A stretch of 64,000 nt of DNA from Eucalyptus grandis. Its lineage: Eukaryota > Streptophyta > Magnoliopsida > Myrtales > Myrtaceae. Location of the stretch: assembly GCF_016545825.1 (NCBI RefSeq), contig NC_052615.1, positions 27,959,088-28,023,087 of the forward strand. The letters are read 5' to 3'. Under the pieces are notes generated by a model. It saw nothing but the letters and a program-made list of their open reading frames with translations, made no database searches and was not told the origin of the DNA. The translations under genes were made by a program, and so were the position numbers. Of this stretch, positions 1-11,221 are shown piece after piece (position 1 is the first letter of the stretch; each line of letters begins with the position of its first letter).

Positions 1-2642
1 CCATTCTCGCGATCGCCTTCTCGAGCTGGCCCCACTTCTGCTCGAGCGTTCCGATGTACCCGACCGACATGCGCACGAGCCCCGGCGAGATCCCGGCCAG
101 CGCTTGCTCCTCCTCGCTCATCTCACTGCTGGTGCTGCTCCCCGAGCACGACATGAGCGTCTCGTAGTACCCCAGGCTCACGGCCATGAACCCGAACTGC
201 GTGACGTTCTGCAGGTGGTGCATCAGCCGGTTGGCCCGCTCCTCCGTCTCCATGTCCACGCACATGAGCCCGCCGTACCCGTAGTCCTTGTTGGCCATCG
301 ACTTGAGGAGCACGTGGTCCGGGTGGTCCTCGAGGCCCGGGTACACGACCTTGAGGCCCATCTTCTTGAGCCGGGTCGCGAAGGTGAGGGCCCGGTTGCA
401 GTGCTCCTTCATCCGGAGGGCCAGGTGGGGGATCCTCTCGGAGAGCTCGAACGCGACCTTGGCGTTCATGGTCGGGCCGAGGAGCATCAACGCTCCCTGG
501 TGGAGGTCCATCATCGAGTTCACTAGTTTCGCCGGCCCGCAGACCGCGCCTGCATCATTTCCACGGAAAAAAATATCAAGGGTCACTAATCGCACTTTGG
601 AAATATGAACATTTCAATTTCGCGTACGTAACCATTTTGGTATATTCTTATTTGCAAGTTCGAACATGTATCCGCAACATTCGGTATAGAGAGAAGAATA
701 CGTCTTTCCACTTTGCAGAAATCTATGTTCTCCCGTGACTAGGACAGACCAAACTCAGGGCCTTGGCCTGTTCTATTTTGGAGGGATCAAGATTGGCATC
801 GCCAGGTATAATAGGACAGAAGCGTGTCAGCAATATAATGCGCCAGATCAACCAATGGGAGCTGGGCCTTGTTTTCGACACATACGCAAATGTCCAAAGG
901 AACAAGACATGCCAGCGGAAAAAGCGAATTACTTTATTAAAAAATACTAGATGTGGTCAGGACTAAGAGAATATGAAATTTAGTCGATTATCAACTGACG
1001 TTGTCGAACAGCTCAGATGGGAATTTCGTGTTTAACTGCTATGGCAATCTACCAATCTAGACAAGATAAAAATGCGCTAATCTAATGTTTTGATTAGCAC
1101 TCCATATCATCAGTTTGTCTAGTTTTGATTAGTTCTTTTGTTTAGAGGAGGACATCATCAATCAGAATGGAATATACTAACTGCGTGAGTCCAAGGTCGA
1201 CATCACTTTCAGGATTCAAAGAATCAAAACCCAATAATCCTGTCGTCCACTATAGACTTAAAATATATCTTTAGATCCCACACACTTTCCCAAGCAACTT
1301 CAGGACAAAAATCTAATGTTATTTGACAAGTCATGTGGTCATTACTTATGTGGCGATGCTCGAATTTATAAAAATATGTATTTTTGGAATCATATATCAT
1401 TATTTAAGAGCCTAAATCCAGTCAAATATGTCAAAGATCCCTCCTATCGCCGTACTGACTCATTTTTATTTTTCCATCCTAGAACCATTGGGGTACTCTT
1501 ATCATCGATTTGAAAAAAGAAGCATTTTAAAAGGAAAAAGACAACCTTTTGTCCCGTCAGTCGGGGCCATGCAAGAGAGTCTCGTGATCGATTCGATTCA
1601 AAGGATTTTTTTTTTTTTTTTTTGAACAGGCGATTCAAAGGATTAGGTTCGTGACAATTTCTTGATTTTGCCAACATGGAGACACGTGTCGAAATCGGAA
1701 TCAATCCCAACAAAAGAAGATGTGTACTGATCAAAGAGAAGAGACGCGCACCTGCGATGATGTCGGCCCCACCACTGATGAACTTGGAGATGCTGTGCAC
1801 CACCACGTCGGCGCCGAGCCGGGCCGGGGACAGGACCATCGGCGCGAACGTGTTGTCGACGACCACCGTCACGCCCTTGTCGTGGGCCAGCCGGCAGAGC
1901 TCCGGTATGTCGGCGACGGTCAGCGTCGGGTTCGAGACGGACTCGAAGTAAAGCACCTTGGTCCGGCCCTGGACCACGGCGGCCGCCACCGCGGCGTGGT
2001 CCCGGATGTCCACGAACGTCGTCGTGATGTTGCACGCCCTCGGGAGGAAGTGGGTCAGGAGGGCGTGGGTCCCGCCGTACAGCGCCTGGGACGCCACGAT
2101 GTGTCCGCCGCTGCTGCACAGCTGCATCAGCACCGATGATATGGCGGACATTCCTGTGCATGTAGAGCAGGTTCGAGGATTTAAGCGCAATGCTTCACGC
2201 GTCATCAATTAATGATGGGAAAACGATGGTTTTTTTTTTTTTTTTTTTTGTTACCGCTGGCGGTGCAGTAGGCGGCTTCGGTCCCTTCGAGGGCGGCCAT
2301 CTGGCGGCCGAGGTTCAGCACGGTGGGGTTGAAGTGGCGGCTGTAGATGAAGAAGTCGCGGTCGGGGCCGAGCTCCCCGGTGAACATCCGCCGCATCGTC
2401 TCCGGCTCCATCACCGTGAAGGTGGCCGACGCCTCGATCGACATGTTCACCCCGCCGTGCTCCCCGAACTCGTGCCTCGCGCCCGCCAGCGCCGCCGCCG
2501 GGTCCTCCCACACCCCCGCCACGGGGCCGGAGATCATCTGTTTCTTGGCCACCACCATCGCGTCCTCGCCGCCATCGGCATCATCGGACCCCGGCCTCTT
2601 CTTGCTGGCGTAGACGAACCCATGTGCTCTCGCTTCAGCCAT
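1..2642 (-). CDS. MGL: Methionine gamma-lyase (PLP enzyme), 3 exons, C-terminal end cut by window edge
   Basis: Cleaves L-methionine to methanethiol, 2-oxobutyrate and ammonia (Cys/Met-metabolism PLP family, cytosolic in plants). Exons on the minus strand: 2642-2255, 2153-1752 and 549-1. All junctions are GT..AG and the frame is kept (TASG|MSAIS and DIIAG|AVCGP). Exon 1 carries an acidic, variable N-terminus and then RHEFGEHGGVNMSIEASATF. Exon 2 carries VVVDNTFAPM and the PLP-lysine motif HSISKFISGGAD. Exon 3 carries GPTMNAKVAFELSERIPHL and ends GTLEQKWGQLEKAIARM, so about 447 codons are present and only the last one or few residues plus stop are missing. I chose the ATG at 2642 because it is the first in-frame ATG; the codons just before it contain no other ATG. 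Match to Arabidopsis At1g64660 is by recall of the family. Intron 2 (550-1751) holds a micro-insertion at 1608-1630. Confidence 0.95.
1608..1630 (-). mobile_element. Ultra-short retroposed insertion (oligo-A plus 7 bp) in MGL intron 2
   Basis: On the plus strand a run of 16 T is followed by GAACAGG. It is flanked by perfect 14-bp direct repeats CGATTCAAAGGATT at 1594-1607 and 1631-1644. Read on the minus strand the insert is a 7-bp stub followed by poly(A), as expected from target-primed reverse transcription that stopped almost at once. The source element cannot be named from 7 bp. Confidence 0.7.
2154..2254 (-). other. MGL intron 1 with poly(A) next to the donor site
   Basis: A 101-bp intron. 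On the coding strand the donor GTAAC is followed directly by about 20 A (plus-strand T run 2230-2249), and the intron ends in TGCACAG. The homopolymer may be another retroposed tail, but I found no flanking duplication. Confidence 0.8.
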
Positions 2643-2661
2643 CTGAGCAGCCAGCACTTGC

Positions 2662-2717
2662 AGAGGGAGAGAGAGAGAGGGAGAGAGGGAGAGAGAGAGA
2701 GAGAGAGAGAGGGAGAG
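2662..2717 (-). repeat. GA/CT microsatellite in the MGL 5' leader
   Basis: An almost uninterrupted (GA)n tract on the plus strand, hence CT-rich on the gene strand, 20-75 bp upstream of the MGL ATG. CT-rich leaders are common in plant 5' UTRs. Confidence 0.85.
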
Positions 2718-2723
2718 CTAGAG

Positions 2724-2892
2724 GAGGGTTGAGGTGGTGGGGGTGGTGGAGATGGTGGAGATGGTGCTATAAATAGGGAGAGAACGGTAACTTTGTTGGA
2801 CGTCTCCTACAGGGATTAGTCGAGGGTTGAGGTGGTGGGGATGGTGGTGGAGATGGTGCTATAAATAGGGAGAGAACGGTAACTTTGTCGGA
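2724..2892 (-). promoter_or_regulatory. Tandemly duplicated MGL upstream region with two TATA-like boxes
   Basis: Two adjacent copies of a 70-80 bp segment (2724-2800 and 2822-2892) start GAGGGTTGAGGTGGTGGGG and end AACTTTGT[T/C]GGA. Each holds TATAAATA on the plus strand (2768-2775 and 2860-2867), which reads TATTTATA on the gene strand. The first lies about 126 bp and the second about 218 bp upstream of the MGL start codon. The position is right for a core promoter, but the orientation is the non-canonical one, so promoter function is inference. The duplication itself is plain in the sequence. Confidence 0.55.
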
Positions 2893-5281
2893 CAGGGATA
2901 AGAAAAATCGCCAAGAAGAGAAATTGCTAACCTTCCTAAATAATCTTTGATGCATCCAGCGCCCTTTCGGGTCGAGATATCGAGGAGTCCTTCATAAATA
3001 GAAATTTCAAATTTGGATTCTTTCTTTCATTAGGAGTGCTTGGAATCAGATCTCATCGAGCGCTCAGCACACTACCATATTTGTCCAAAGCAATTAATTG
3101 ATTGGGGAGAGAGTTTTAAGTCAATTTGGAGATGTTGATACTTTTTTTTTTTATGGAATTAATTGATAATTCCTTTGATCACACGAATTTAATATTTTGT
3201 CCGTTTGTTTGCGTCGGATTATCATTTAACATTTTCGTAAAAAGATATGGACATCCAACAAATTCTTTTTTGTAACACTTTAGAGGTGGAACTTCTCGTT
3301 TATTTTCCTTTTTGCTTTGTAAAGACCAGCAAATATGCACATGTGGGGCACGTGCGCACGCGAGATACTGTGAGATTAAGCAAAATCATTTAATTACAGA
3401 ATATTTGAATTATTAAAAAATAGAAAATCTCATTGATGAAGAATGCGCACTATGTAAAATTTTATAAACATTTATGGAAAGAGAAAAAATATTTTGAGAA
3501 TTTGCAATCTCGGAAGGAAGTTTGCTATGCAAGAAAACAAATCCGTACCTTATGCATTAATCCATGGATACAATATTTGTAAAATAAATAATTAAGCATA
3601 TTTGCGAGAAGAGAAAAAAAAATGAATGAGATGTTGAAGTACTCTCTTTGTCTTATTTAATTATAGTTGGATATACTCATTGATATGATCATTAAATAGT
3701 ATCGCGCTTATGCTTCATGGCAAATATTTTGGGGACATGTGTATTGAATCATCTTTGAATCTTTTGTGCTAAACGGTAGGAAGTATCGAAATATTAGAAA
3801 GGAAAATAAACTTAGAAGTCGTTTTTTTTTTTTGGTCGAAAAATTTATAAGTCGTTGAATAAGACAAGATTCTGTGGCTTATTCATATGAGCTTGGTTTC
3901 TACCGGAATTACGGTCGAGTACGTTTTCTTTCCCGAGAGAGATTTTCCAAAGGTGCAATGAACTTGGTCATTTCATAGCAACGCCCATGACCATAAATGT
4001 GAAGGAACTAACCTTATCATGGGTTGACGTAAGTTAGACCTTTTGCTTCTACCATATCCACACATGTGGGGGCATAACCTTTGAGCTTGTAGTTGCATAT
4101 AACAAAATTGGAAAAATCACCGTAACAATGTCATAAATTTATATACGATACTTTCTTTGATGTCACAATTTTTCTACCAAGTATAGCTTTAATAAAAATG
4201 TCCACTTGAGTGACTTTGTCAACATATCTCCGACAATAAATCCCATTTAAATTTATTTTAATAAAGACATATCCAACATGGTTTTTTTTTTTTTTTTTTT
4301 TTAAGAGAGTTAAGTCTGTAATGGAAAATCGACTAAATGACGAGACTTGTGGGCTCTAAAATGATGACACATCGCATAAGAATTGATCAAGGAGAATATC
4401 TCTCTCTCTCCATTCTTTATATCTAGCGCATCGATTGACTTGTAATTTTTTGAAGCCCTAATTGTGATTATCTAATAACAATTTATGTCTAAATATTTTC
4501 ACATTGAAAATATTTTTCGTTTATTCATTTTTATAAGTGATTAAAGCAATCATTTTTAAAGTATATTTTATAAATCATTTATTTCTATGAAACAAACACA
4601 TCCTTTGACTTTGAGCTGAGCTGCTAAAGGATAAGCTCGTATTGGGCAATCAAAACCGTATGTAGATCAAATACTAAGCTCAACATATTTGACTGGCAAC
4701 TATCCATTTTTTTCGCAAGCCATGTGCTCCTGTGAGAATGCCGCATTATCTACGTAAATACATCGCAATAATATCTTCTTTAAATATTGCATCTAGGTGT
4801 ACATCTTAGATTCGTATCTTGCTCGAGTTAGACAATTCTCAAGTCAAGAAAATATTTTGACGCTCTATCTATGAAAGTTGCAAAACGTGTATGCGCTAAT
4901 TTATTATTACATCATAAACAACGTTGTGTTAATGCAGGAATTTCTCGTGCTCCATTTTATTATACATTTCTATGACAATTCGCACATGGCTAAACATATG
5001 GTCATTAATTATGTCGGTCAAACATATGTTTGATTGAATGACCTAGGAAATTTGAAAAAATATTGGTGTTTGTTTGGTCTGGATTTGCTCAATATACAAG
5101 ACTATTTGGAATGTCTATTCGATATACTATAGTATTCCCGTATATAGATTTAAAAGAGTGAGGCATGTGAATTTTTCATTTTGAAGGATGCTTTTATTAA
5201 CGAGCGCATCCAAAACACTTATTTCAACAACTATTTGTGTCATTATCTCTTTGTAAAAAAATTCTTAATTGATTGCTTACC
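2893..5281. other. AT-rich intergenic DNA, no gene recognised
   Basis: Only short open stretches, none resembling a known protein. It holds a T run at 3144-3156, a micro-insertion near 3824-3844, and a run of about 22 T at 4281-4302 without visible flanking duplication. ACGTGCGCAC-like sequence lies near 3350. No tRNA or rRNA seen. Confidence 0.6.
3824..3844 (-). mobile_element. Ultra-short LINE 3'-end insertion with TSD
   Basis: Oligo(T) followed by GGTCGAAAA, flanked by TTAGAAGTCGTT (3812-3823) and TTATAAGTCGTT (3845-3856), 11 of 12 bases identical. On the minus strand it reads TTTTCGACC plus poly(A), the same 3' terminus as the full-length LINE that ends at 38710. The likely origin is an extreme 5'-truncated L1-type insertion. 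Confidence 0.65.
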
Positions 5282-5296
5282 AAATGATCCCAGAGC

Positions 5297-7692
5297 TAAA
5301 GTTGGATATGAAAAAAGCCTATGACAGGATTGAATGAGATTTTTTGGAAGCCTATCTTCGCCAAATTGGTTTTCAGGATCGTTGGGTGCTTTGGCTGATG
5401 CAATGTGTAACGAAAACTTCTCTTAGTGTTAAGCTAAATGGCGAAGCCCTACCTTATTTTAAACCTTCACGGGGACTCAGACGGGGCGACCCTCTCTCAC
5501 CTTACTTATTATCCTTGTGGCAAATATGCTATCCACCCTCATCCAACAAGTAGTCGACATGGGCCATTTACAGGGCATAAAACTAAACAGGTGCTGTCCT
5601 ACCCTATTGCGCTTATTTTTTGCTGATGATGCTATATTTTTCCTCGATGGTAGAACCCGGGAATGTCAAAATTTAGCAAACATCCTAAATTAGTATTGTC
5701 TAGCCATAGGACAAGAAATTAACAGGAATAAATTAGGTATGTTCCTCAGTAAATACTACCCTAACACTCTTAAGATAAACATGGCTAGTGAATTGAGGGT
5801 GCTAGTTCTAGACAATACAGGTAAGTATCTAGGCATTCCTTATGATTGGGGATCATCTAAGAAAAAAATGTTTGCTTGGATCCTAGGACGTGTAAATGCT
5901 AAATTGAAGGTTTGGAAAGAAGGTCTGATTTCCAAAGGTGGGAAGGAGATTCTATTGAAATCAGTGGTTCAGGCTTTACCGCAGTATGCCATGTCGATCT
6001 TTAAAGTTCCTGTATCTATATGTAAGGCTGTTGAAAAAAAAAATAGCTAGGTTCTGGTGGCAAAACAATAGCAACAAACATGGGATTCATTAGAAGAGCT
6101 GGGATATTCTGAAAGAGAGGAAAGATAGTGGAGGACTAGGTTTCAGAGACTTACAAACTTTTAATAAAGCTCTTCTGGGAAAGCAAGCTTGGCGACTCTT
6201 CCAAAATCCATTATCTTTGTGGAGTAGAGTTTTTAAAGCTTTATATTTCCAAGAAACACACTTCTGGCATGCTGATAAGGGGTCTAGACCGTCATGGGGT
6301 TGGCAGAGTATTCTATTAGGTAGAGATTCTATTCTCAAGAAGCTTTGTTGGTCAGTAGGTAATGGCCACAAGATCAAAGTCAGAGAGGACAACTGGTTAC
6401 CTATGGGAATTCTAGGCGACCCAGCTCTTAGAGAGGAATCTTACACAGTAGCAGGGTTTATTATCCCAAATCAAAATGAGTGGGAACGTTCAGCTCCTAA
6501 ACCTTTCGTTTGACGAGCACACTATTAAAGAAATACTGAATATTAAGCTGTGGCCAGCATCTACCAAGAACAAAATTATATGGACAAGGACAGAAGATGG
6601 CCAGTATACCGTCAAAAGCGCCTATAATATCATCAAGCAGATAGAATCAGCACATGCAATTTCTCACGCATTCTCTTCCTATCAGACACCAAGGAAATTA
6701 TGGCAGCAGATATGGAAAACCAAAACAGCCCCAAGATAAGCACTTTCCTCTAGTCCATTTGTCAAAATGCATTACCTACCAAAGCAAATCTATACCGACG
6801 AAGTATTACCCCTGACCCACTATGTACACTCTGCTCTACGCACTTACCTGAAACCACAGAGCATCTGTTTTTGTTTTGCCCCTGGACCCACCACATCTGG
6901 AACCACCCCAAAGTGTAGGTTAACATCAAAGATTACAACACAAACCGCATTGACGCTTGGCTGGCTGATCTACTTGCACATAAGGCAAAAGTACCTAATT
7001 TTGAGATAATTGCAGCACTTTTATGGCAGCTTTGGAAAGCTCGGAATGATCTCATCTTTCGTCGTCAACAGACCCACCCGAACCACTTGGTTGAAACGGC
7101 TCTCGCTTCTGCTCAACTCCATCTTCGAACTCAGCAATAGCAATCAAGCCAATGTCCTTTGCCGAACCTTAATCGCACCTGGATCCCGCCACAAAAAGGC
7201 ACCATCAAGATAAATATTGATGGAGCTTTTCCTATCGCCAATCAAATGGGAGCGATTGCTAGCATTGCTTGCGATCATACGGACCGACTGATCGGAGGCT
7301 TTACCTGGAGTGTTCCTGCAACATCTGCACTTCAGACTGAAGTTCAAGCCATGCTACTTACCCTAAAGAACCTCTCAACACAAGGAAATACATGCTCCCA
7401 CCTTTTGTTGGAGACCGACAGCCTCATCCTCACTGAAGTCATACACCGCGAACGTTTGCCGCAGTGGGAATGCCGCTCCCTTTTCGCCGAACTTGAAGCT
7501 ATTATGTCTTGTTTCCGCAACCTCAAGCTACAACATTGTAGAAGAGAAGCAAATGCCCTAGCCGACTGGGCCGCGAAGGCCCATGAATGTGGCTCACTTT
7601 CACCGAATTGGGCTATTAGTCCACCTCAAGTTATGCTAGATTTGCTTTGTAATGAAGCCCTTCTAATGGGCTCTTCCTTTTTCCCAACTTGA
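5297..7692 (+). pseudogene. LINE ORF2 remnant: reverse transcriptase plus RNase H
   Basis: RT core motifs are visible: SRGLRRGDPLSPYL near 5468-5510 and the catalytic FADD at 5619-5630. After it come GKYLGIP and KGGKEILLKSVVQALPQYAMS (about 5820-6000), then SWGWQSILLGRD (about 6290). The RNase H domain lies in one open frame, 7159-7692. It keeps the four acidic catalytic positions: D in NIDGAF, E in TEVQAM, D in ETDSL and D in ANALAD. Several frameshifts and stops break the RT half (for example the stop after YDRI near 5335 and frame changes near 5550 and 6045). It cannot make a full ORF2 protein. The intact RNase H frame may be chance or recent insertion. Confidence 0.9.
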
Positions 7693-7723
7693 ATAGAAAT
7701 ATATCCTCTTTTCCGATAAAAAA
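5297..7723 (+). mobile_element. 5'-truncated L1-type LINE with 15-bp TSD
   Basis: Starts abruptly inside the reverse transcriptase at LDMKKAYDRI and ends in an A tract (7718-7726). Flanking direct repeats AAATGATCC[C/T]AGAGC lie at 5282-5296 and 7724-7738 (14 of 15 identical). The contents, in order, are RT, thumb/maturase-like region, zf-RVT-type region and RNase H, the usual plant L1 ORF2 order. The missing 5' part (gag-like ORF1, endonuclease, RT fingers) is explained by incomplete reverse transcription. Confidence 0.92.
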
Positions 7724-7738
7724 AAATGATCCTAGAGC

Positions 7739-9952
7739 ACTTTTTAACAATATCCTCACATTATTGCTGTGGAGAAAATTTCCATTTATGGCCAGCTTTT
7801 TGCAAGAAATTGATTGCACTCAATGCCAATTTGGACTTTGGATTAAAGTGGACTTAGTGCTTTTGAGCATGGTAGTTTGATGCTGCCAAACTTGGAATTA
7901 TCATCCAATGACAATTTTCTATTTTGGATAGACACCAATGACAATAATCATTACACATATAAGCAAAATTTTGAAAAATTGCAACCGCCAATAAAAGTGG
8001 TAATAATAATTACGATCATTGAATTTCACGTAAAATCATCAAATTAATTAACTAAAATATTACAGACTTCAAATTTTACGGCATAGAAGTGGCAAAATAG
8101 ATCCATGATTCATTTTTGGACTTAGGAAAATGGGTTAAGCTTTTTTTTTTGGTCGTATGTTACTCGAGCTCTTAGATAATAGGGTGAGATGGGTTTTAAG
8201 AGACACAACACAATCAAATATGATGGATTTTGATATGCATGAATCATTATCAAATTTATTCTCATTAACATAAAGGGATGACAAAAAATGTTTGTCGCCT
8301 TTGCTATCAACACATCGATCCACTGTCACCAATAGCTTCACAATGGTGGACACTGGAGGAAGGCGACCTCCGTGGCAGCCCCTGATGTTGGACACCATTG
8401 TCTCTTTCGCCCCAATCACACGACATCTCTCTCTCCCCTTGATTTGTTGTGATCTCTTTCGATCGCATTTGACTTAACCCTCTCTCCCTCCTTTGAGGAC
8501 TAGAAGGGCCCAGTGACCACCTCGCAGTGATTAGTGGCGCCGATGGGGACCAATCTCGGGCCGTTCTCTCTCTTCATCAAAAGGCCAAATGAATTAACCA
8601 AAGATATTAGTTTGAAACTCCTTATCCACTAATGAGATGTTACATAAAGAGTATAATATACGGAAGTTAAACATTCCAAATCACCTTTCTTTTCCACAAT
8701 TTCATAAATAAACATAATTATCCTGTTCTCAAGGGAAATAAATTTGCTGGGTCGGGTCCCTCGCCCTTGTGAATCTTCTTTAATAATAATTATTTTTCTG
8801 GAATATTCCTGCGGATGATAGTCGAGCTCCTGGTACTGGGGAACTGGGTCGCAAATGGGGAAGGAACAGTGGGACAAGGACAATGAATTTTGTCGCACCT
8901 CGTGGTATATGCTCGGTACACAAACTAGAAATTATAGCATGATAATGATGCAAAACTACTTGTAATCCGGGGGATATTGACCGGCGGGAAAGTCGACCCA
9001 CTCGTTATCAATAATTTCCAGGCTAATGGGGAACCCAATTTCCTTCGAACTGATTGATTCATAGAAAAGTAATTGACTCGTTTCACAGCCGCCGGGGCCA
9101 TGGAATCGGCACGTAGGAGAGATGTTCATTGTTTTCTCCTTAAGCGAGTGGAGTGGACCCGTGCACACTGATCGATTGTGGGACTGTTAATTCTCTAACA
9201 GGGACAATGGGCAGTGTACGCAAGGTCATGCTCGAGCAAAGGTGAGTGTGGTCCCTCCCTGGATAAAGCAAGAGCTTCCCCCTCCCCCACCACCACATGA
9301 CCCATCTCTATCTCCTTGATCTCTTCCAAACTTTCACGTGATTTCGCAATTTGTCGGATTGCTCTCCATGTGTTGCCAAACCTGGGCATGATTCGATCCC
9401 GGAAATTATTTTCCAGCACGCCCGGATGTGTCCTATCATTAGGCTATTGCACTGTCACATTTCTCTTTTCCTTTCCTATTATGTATAGCAAAAGGATAAG
9501 TAGTAGTGATGACTCGTGGCTGATCGGCTGGTTCGACTGGACAATTGGCCTGATAGAATATATATAACACATTAAGTTTTTATAACAGTCTGCAGTAGCA
9601 TCATAAAATCTAATATAGTATTAGAGCAAAAGATCATGAATTCAAGTCTTTCCACACCTTTCAATAATAACTTAACATTTTAGAACAATCATAAAATATT
9701 AAATAAATAAATAAAAACTAATACAACCCAACTGGAATTGAAAAATTGCCTTGAACATCTAATGAGGTAGGGTCACTTTTTTTTTACCTCCGTTAGCGAT
9801 AAAAGTCATTGTTACTTCATTTCGACGGCTTTTGCCCTTTTCCAGGTTCTCTGGAGGACCACAAGAACTTAACAGTCACTGGGGACTAGTGGACAATGGA
9901 ACAAGTTCTGAAGGCGCTATATGGGATTAATCCAATAGAAATGACGACACGG
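7739..9952. other. Intergenic DNA, no gene recognised
   Basis: AT-rich at first, then mixed composition at 8290-9430. I recognise no protein family in any frame. A T tract followed by GGTCG at 8141-8155 resembles the LINE micro-insertions. The rest is unassigned. Confidence 0.5.
8141..8187 (-). mobile_element. Possible short LINE-tail insertion
   Basis: Oligo(T) then GGTCGTATGTTACTCGAGC. The flanks ATGGGTTAAG (about 8130-8139) and ATGGGTTTTAAG (about 8188-8199) could be a degraded TSD. On the minus strand the insert ends ACGACC plus poly(A), like the LINE 3' ends elsewhere in the window. Weaker than the other cases. Confidence 0.35.
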
Positions 9953-10262
9953 AGACGGCTGTTAATTATTGATGGCTCGAGTTTTATTCGAGTCCTTGAT
10001 CCACGGTTGAGCCGAGACCCTAATGATCTCGGACCGAGCACAAGAAAGACCAGATCTAGGGCATGCGTTAGAGAGAGAGACGCAAAGAGAGCTATTAATT
10101 ATATATGGCTCGAGGTTGATCCGAGTCCTTGATCCATCGTCGAGCTGAGACCCTAACGATCTCGGACCGAGCATAAGAAAACCTAGATCTAAGGCATGTG
10201 TTGAGAGAAACGTGGCACTTTTCCCATTAATTATATATGGCTTGAGGCTGATCCGGCGGCGG
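9953..10262. repeat. Tandem repeat, about 132-bp unit, 2.4 copies
   Basis: Units begin at the shared TTAATTATxxATGGCT sequence at 9962, 10095 and 10227 (periods 133 and 132). Shared blocks include GAGTCCTTGATCCA, GAGACCCTAA and GATCTCGGACCGAGCA. The third copy breaks off into a GC-rich (GGC)n stretch near 10254-10320. No coding frame persists across units. Confidence 0.85.
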
Positions 10263-11120
10263 CGAGCGATCTCGGCGAGCTGTGCTGGCTTTGGCCGGCG
10301 GCGGCGGCGGCTGTGCTGGCTTTCATGGGGTGCTCTCCTTGCCGTGGGCATGGGTAGAGAGAGAAAGAGAGATGGATGTCACGTGGCACAAATCTAATGA
10401 CTAAATGAACGGGAGATAGTACATGAACGTAGAACATGGCATATCCCTCATCACGGGACGAATGCGATAAACCTTCCAGAAGCCACTGAACATACCGACG
10501 AAAACATTGTTCTCAATCAATGCCGAAAACCTGTCAATCACTTTAGTTCACTGCCTAAGCATAAAAGCTTGCAAGATGAAGAGACGATGTATCCAAAGTT
10601 GATGCGTGATAAAATCTTTTGAATTATCAACACGGACCACCCCACAAAAGAGTAGTGCCAGAATCTGGGGCAGGTTCGTCGATGGATGGTCCCTGTCGAG
10701 AGCTTGATACGTCTCGGTCATGTCTAGATGGACACCAAAATTCGGCAGGCACATCGCTTAGGATGGTAACAGCATGGCCGTGCTTATCGCTTTAAGAATC
10801 TCGTATTGTCTACGTGCACGAACCAACAAATGAGATGGGCATCTTTTTGGATGGCTCATTTATAAAGTTTGCTCTCTCTTTTGTTGGCTTGGCACCCTCA
10901 TCTGCGCCACATGATTATGAAACCTAAATTAAGAATTATTCGACTATCTCGTATTTTCAAGGACATAGGAAAGGACATCAAGATTTGTATTTAAAGTAGC
11001 CTTTTAAGTCGGTTAGATCTACATGGGCCCTATAATATGCAGTTATCTGGATATCTTTTTTCTTGTCTATCTTCATCTTGTAAAAGATGGTGGATTTTCC
11101 CCACGAGGAATCGCTCTCAA

Positions 11121-11221
11121 TCTCCAATGTCGATGTAGTTGGTTTGGCCGTAGAAAGTGTCCCACCTTGGATCTCCACTGTCGATGTAGTTGATTTGGAT
11201 GTAGAAAGTGTCCCACCTTGG
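11121..11221. repeat. 51-bp tandem duplication
   Basis: Two copies start TCTCCA[A/C]TGTCGATGTAGTT at 11121 and 11172 and end GTGTCCCACCTTGG. The unit is a multiple of 3 and is open in both directions for about 60 codons, but it resembles no known protein. Confidence 0.8.

Noticed and set aside
1720..2212. Plus-strand open frames across the MGL exon 2 region
   Set aside because: Mirror of a well-conserved minus-strand exon.
2724..2892. The TATAAATA boxes as promoters of a plus-strand gene
   Set aside because: No gene or open frame of note follows on the plus strand, while MGL starts close by on the minus strand.
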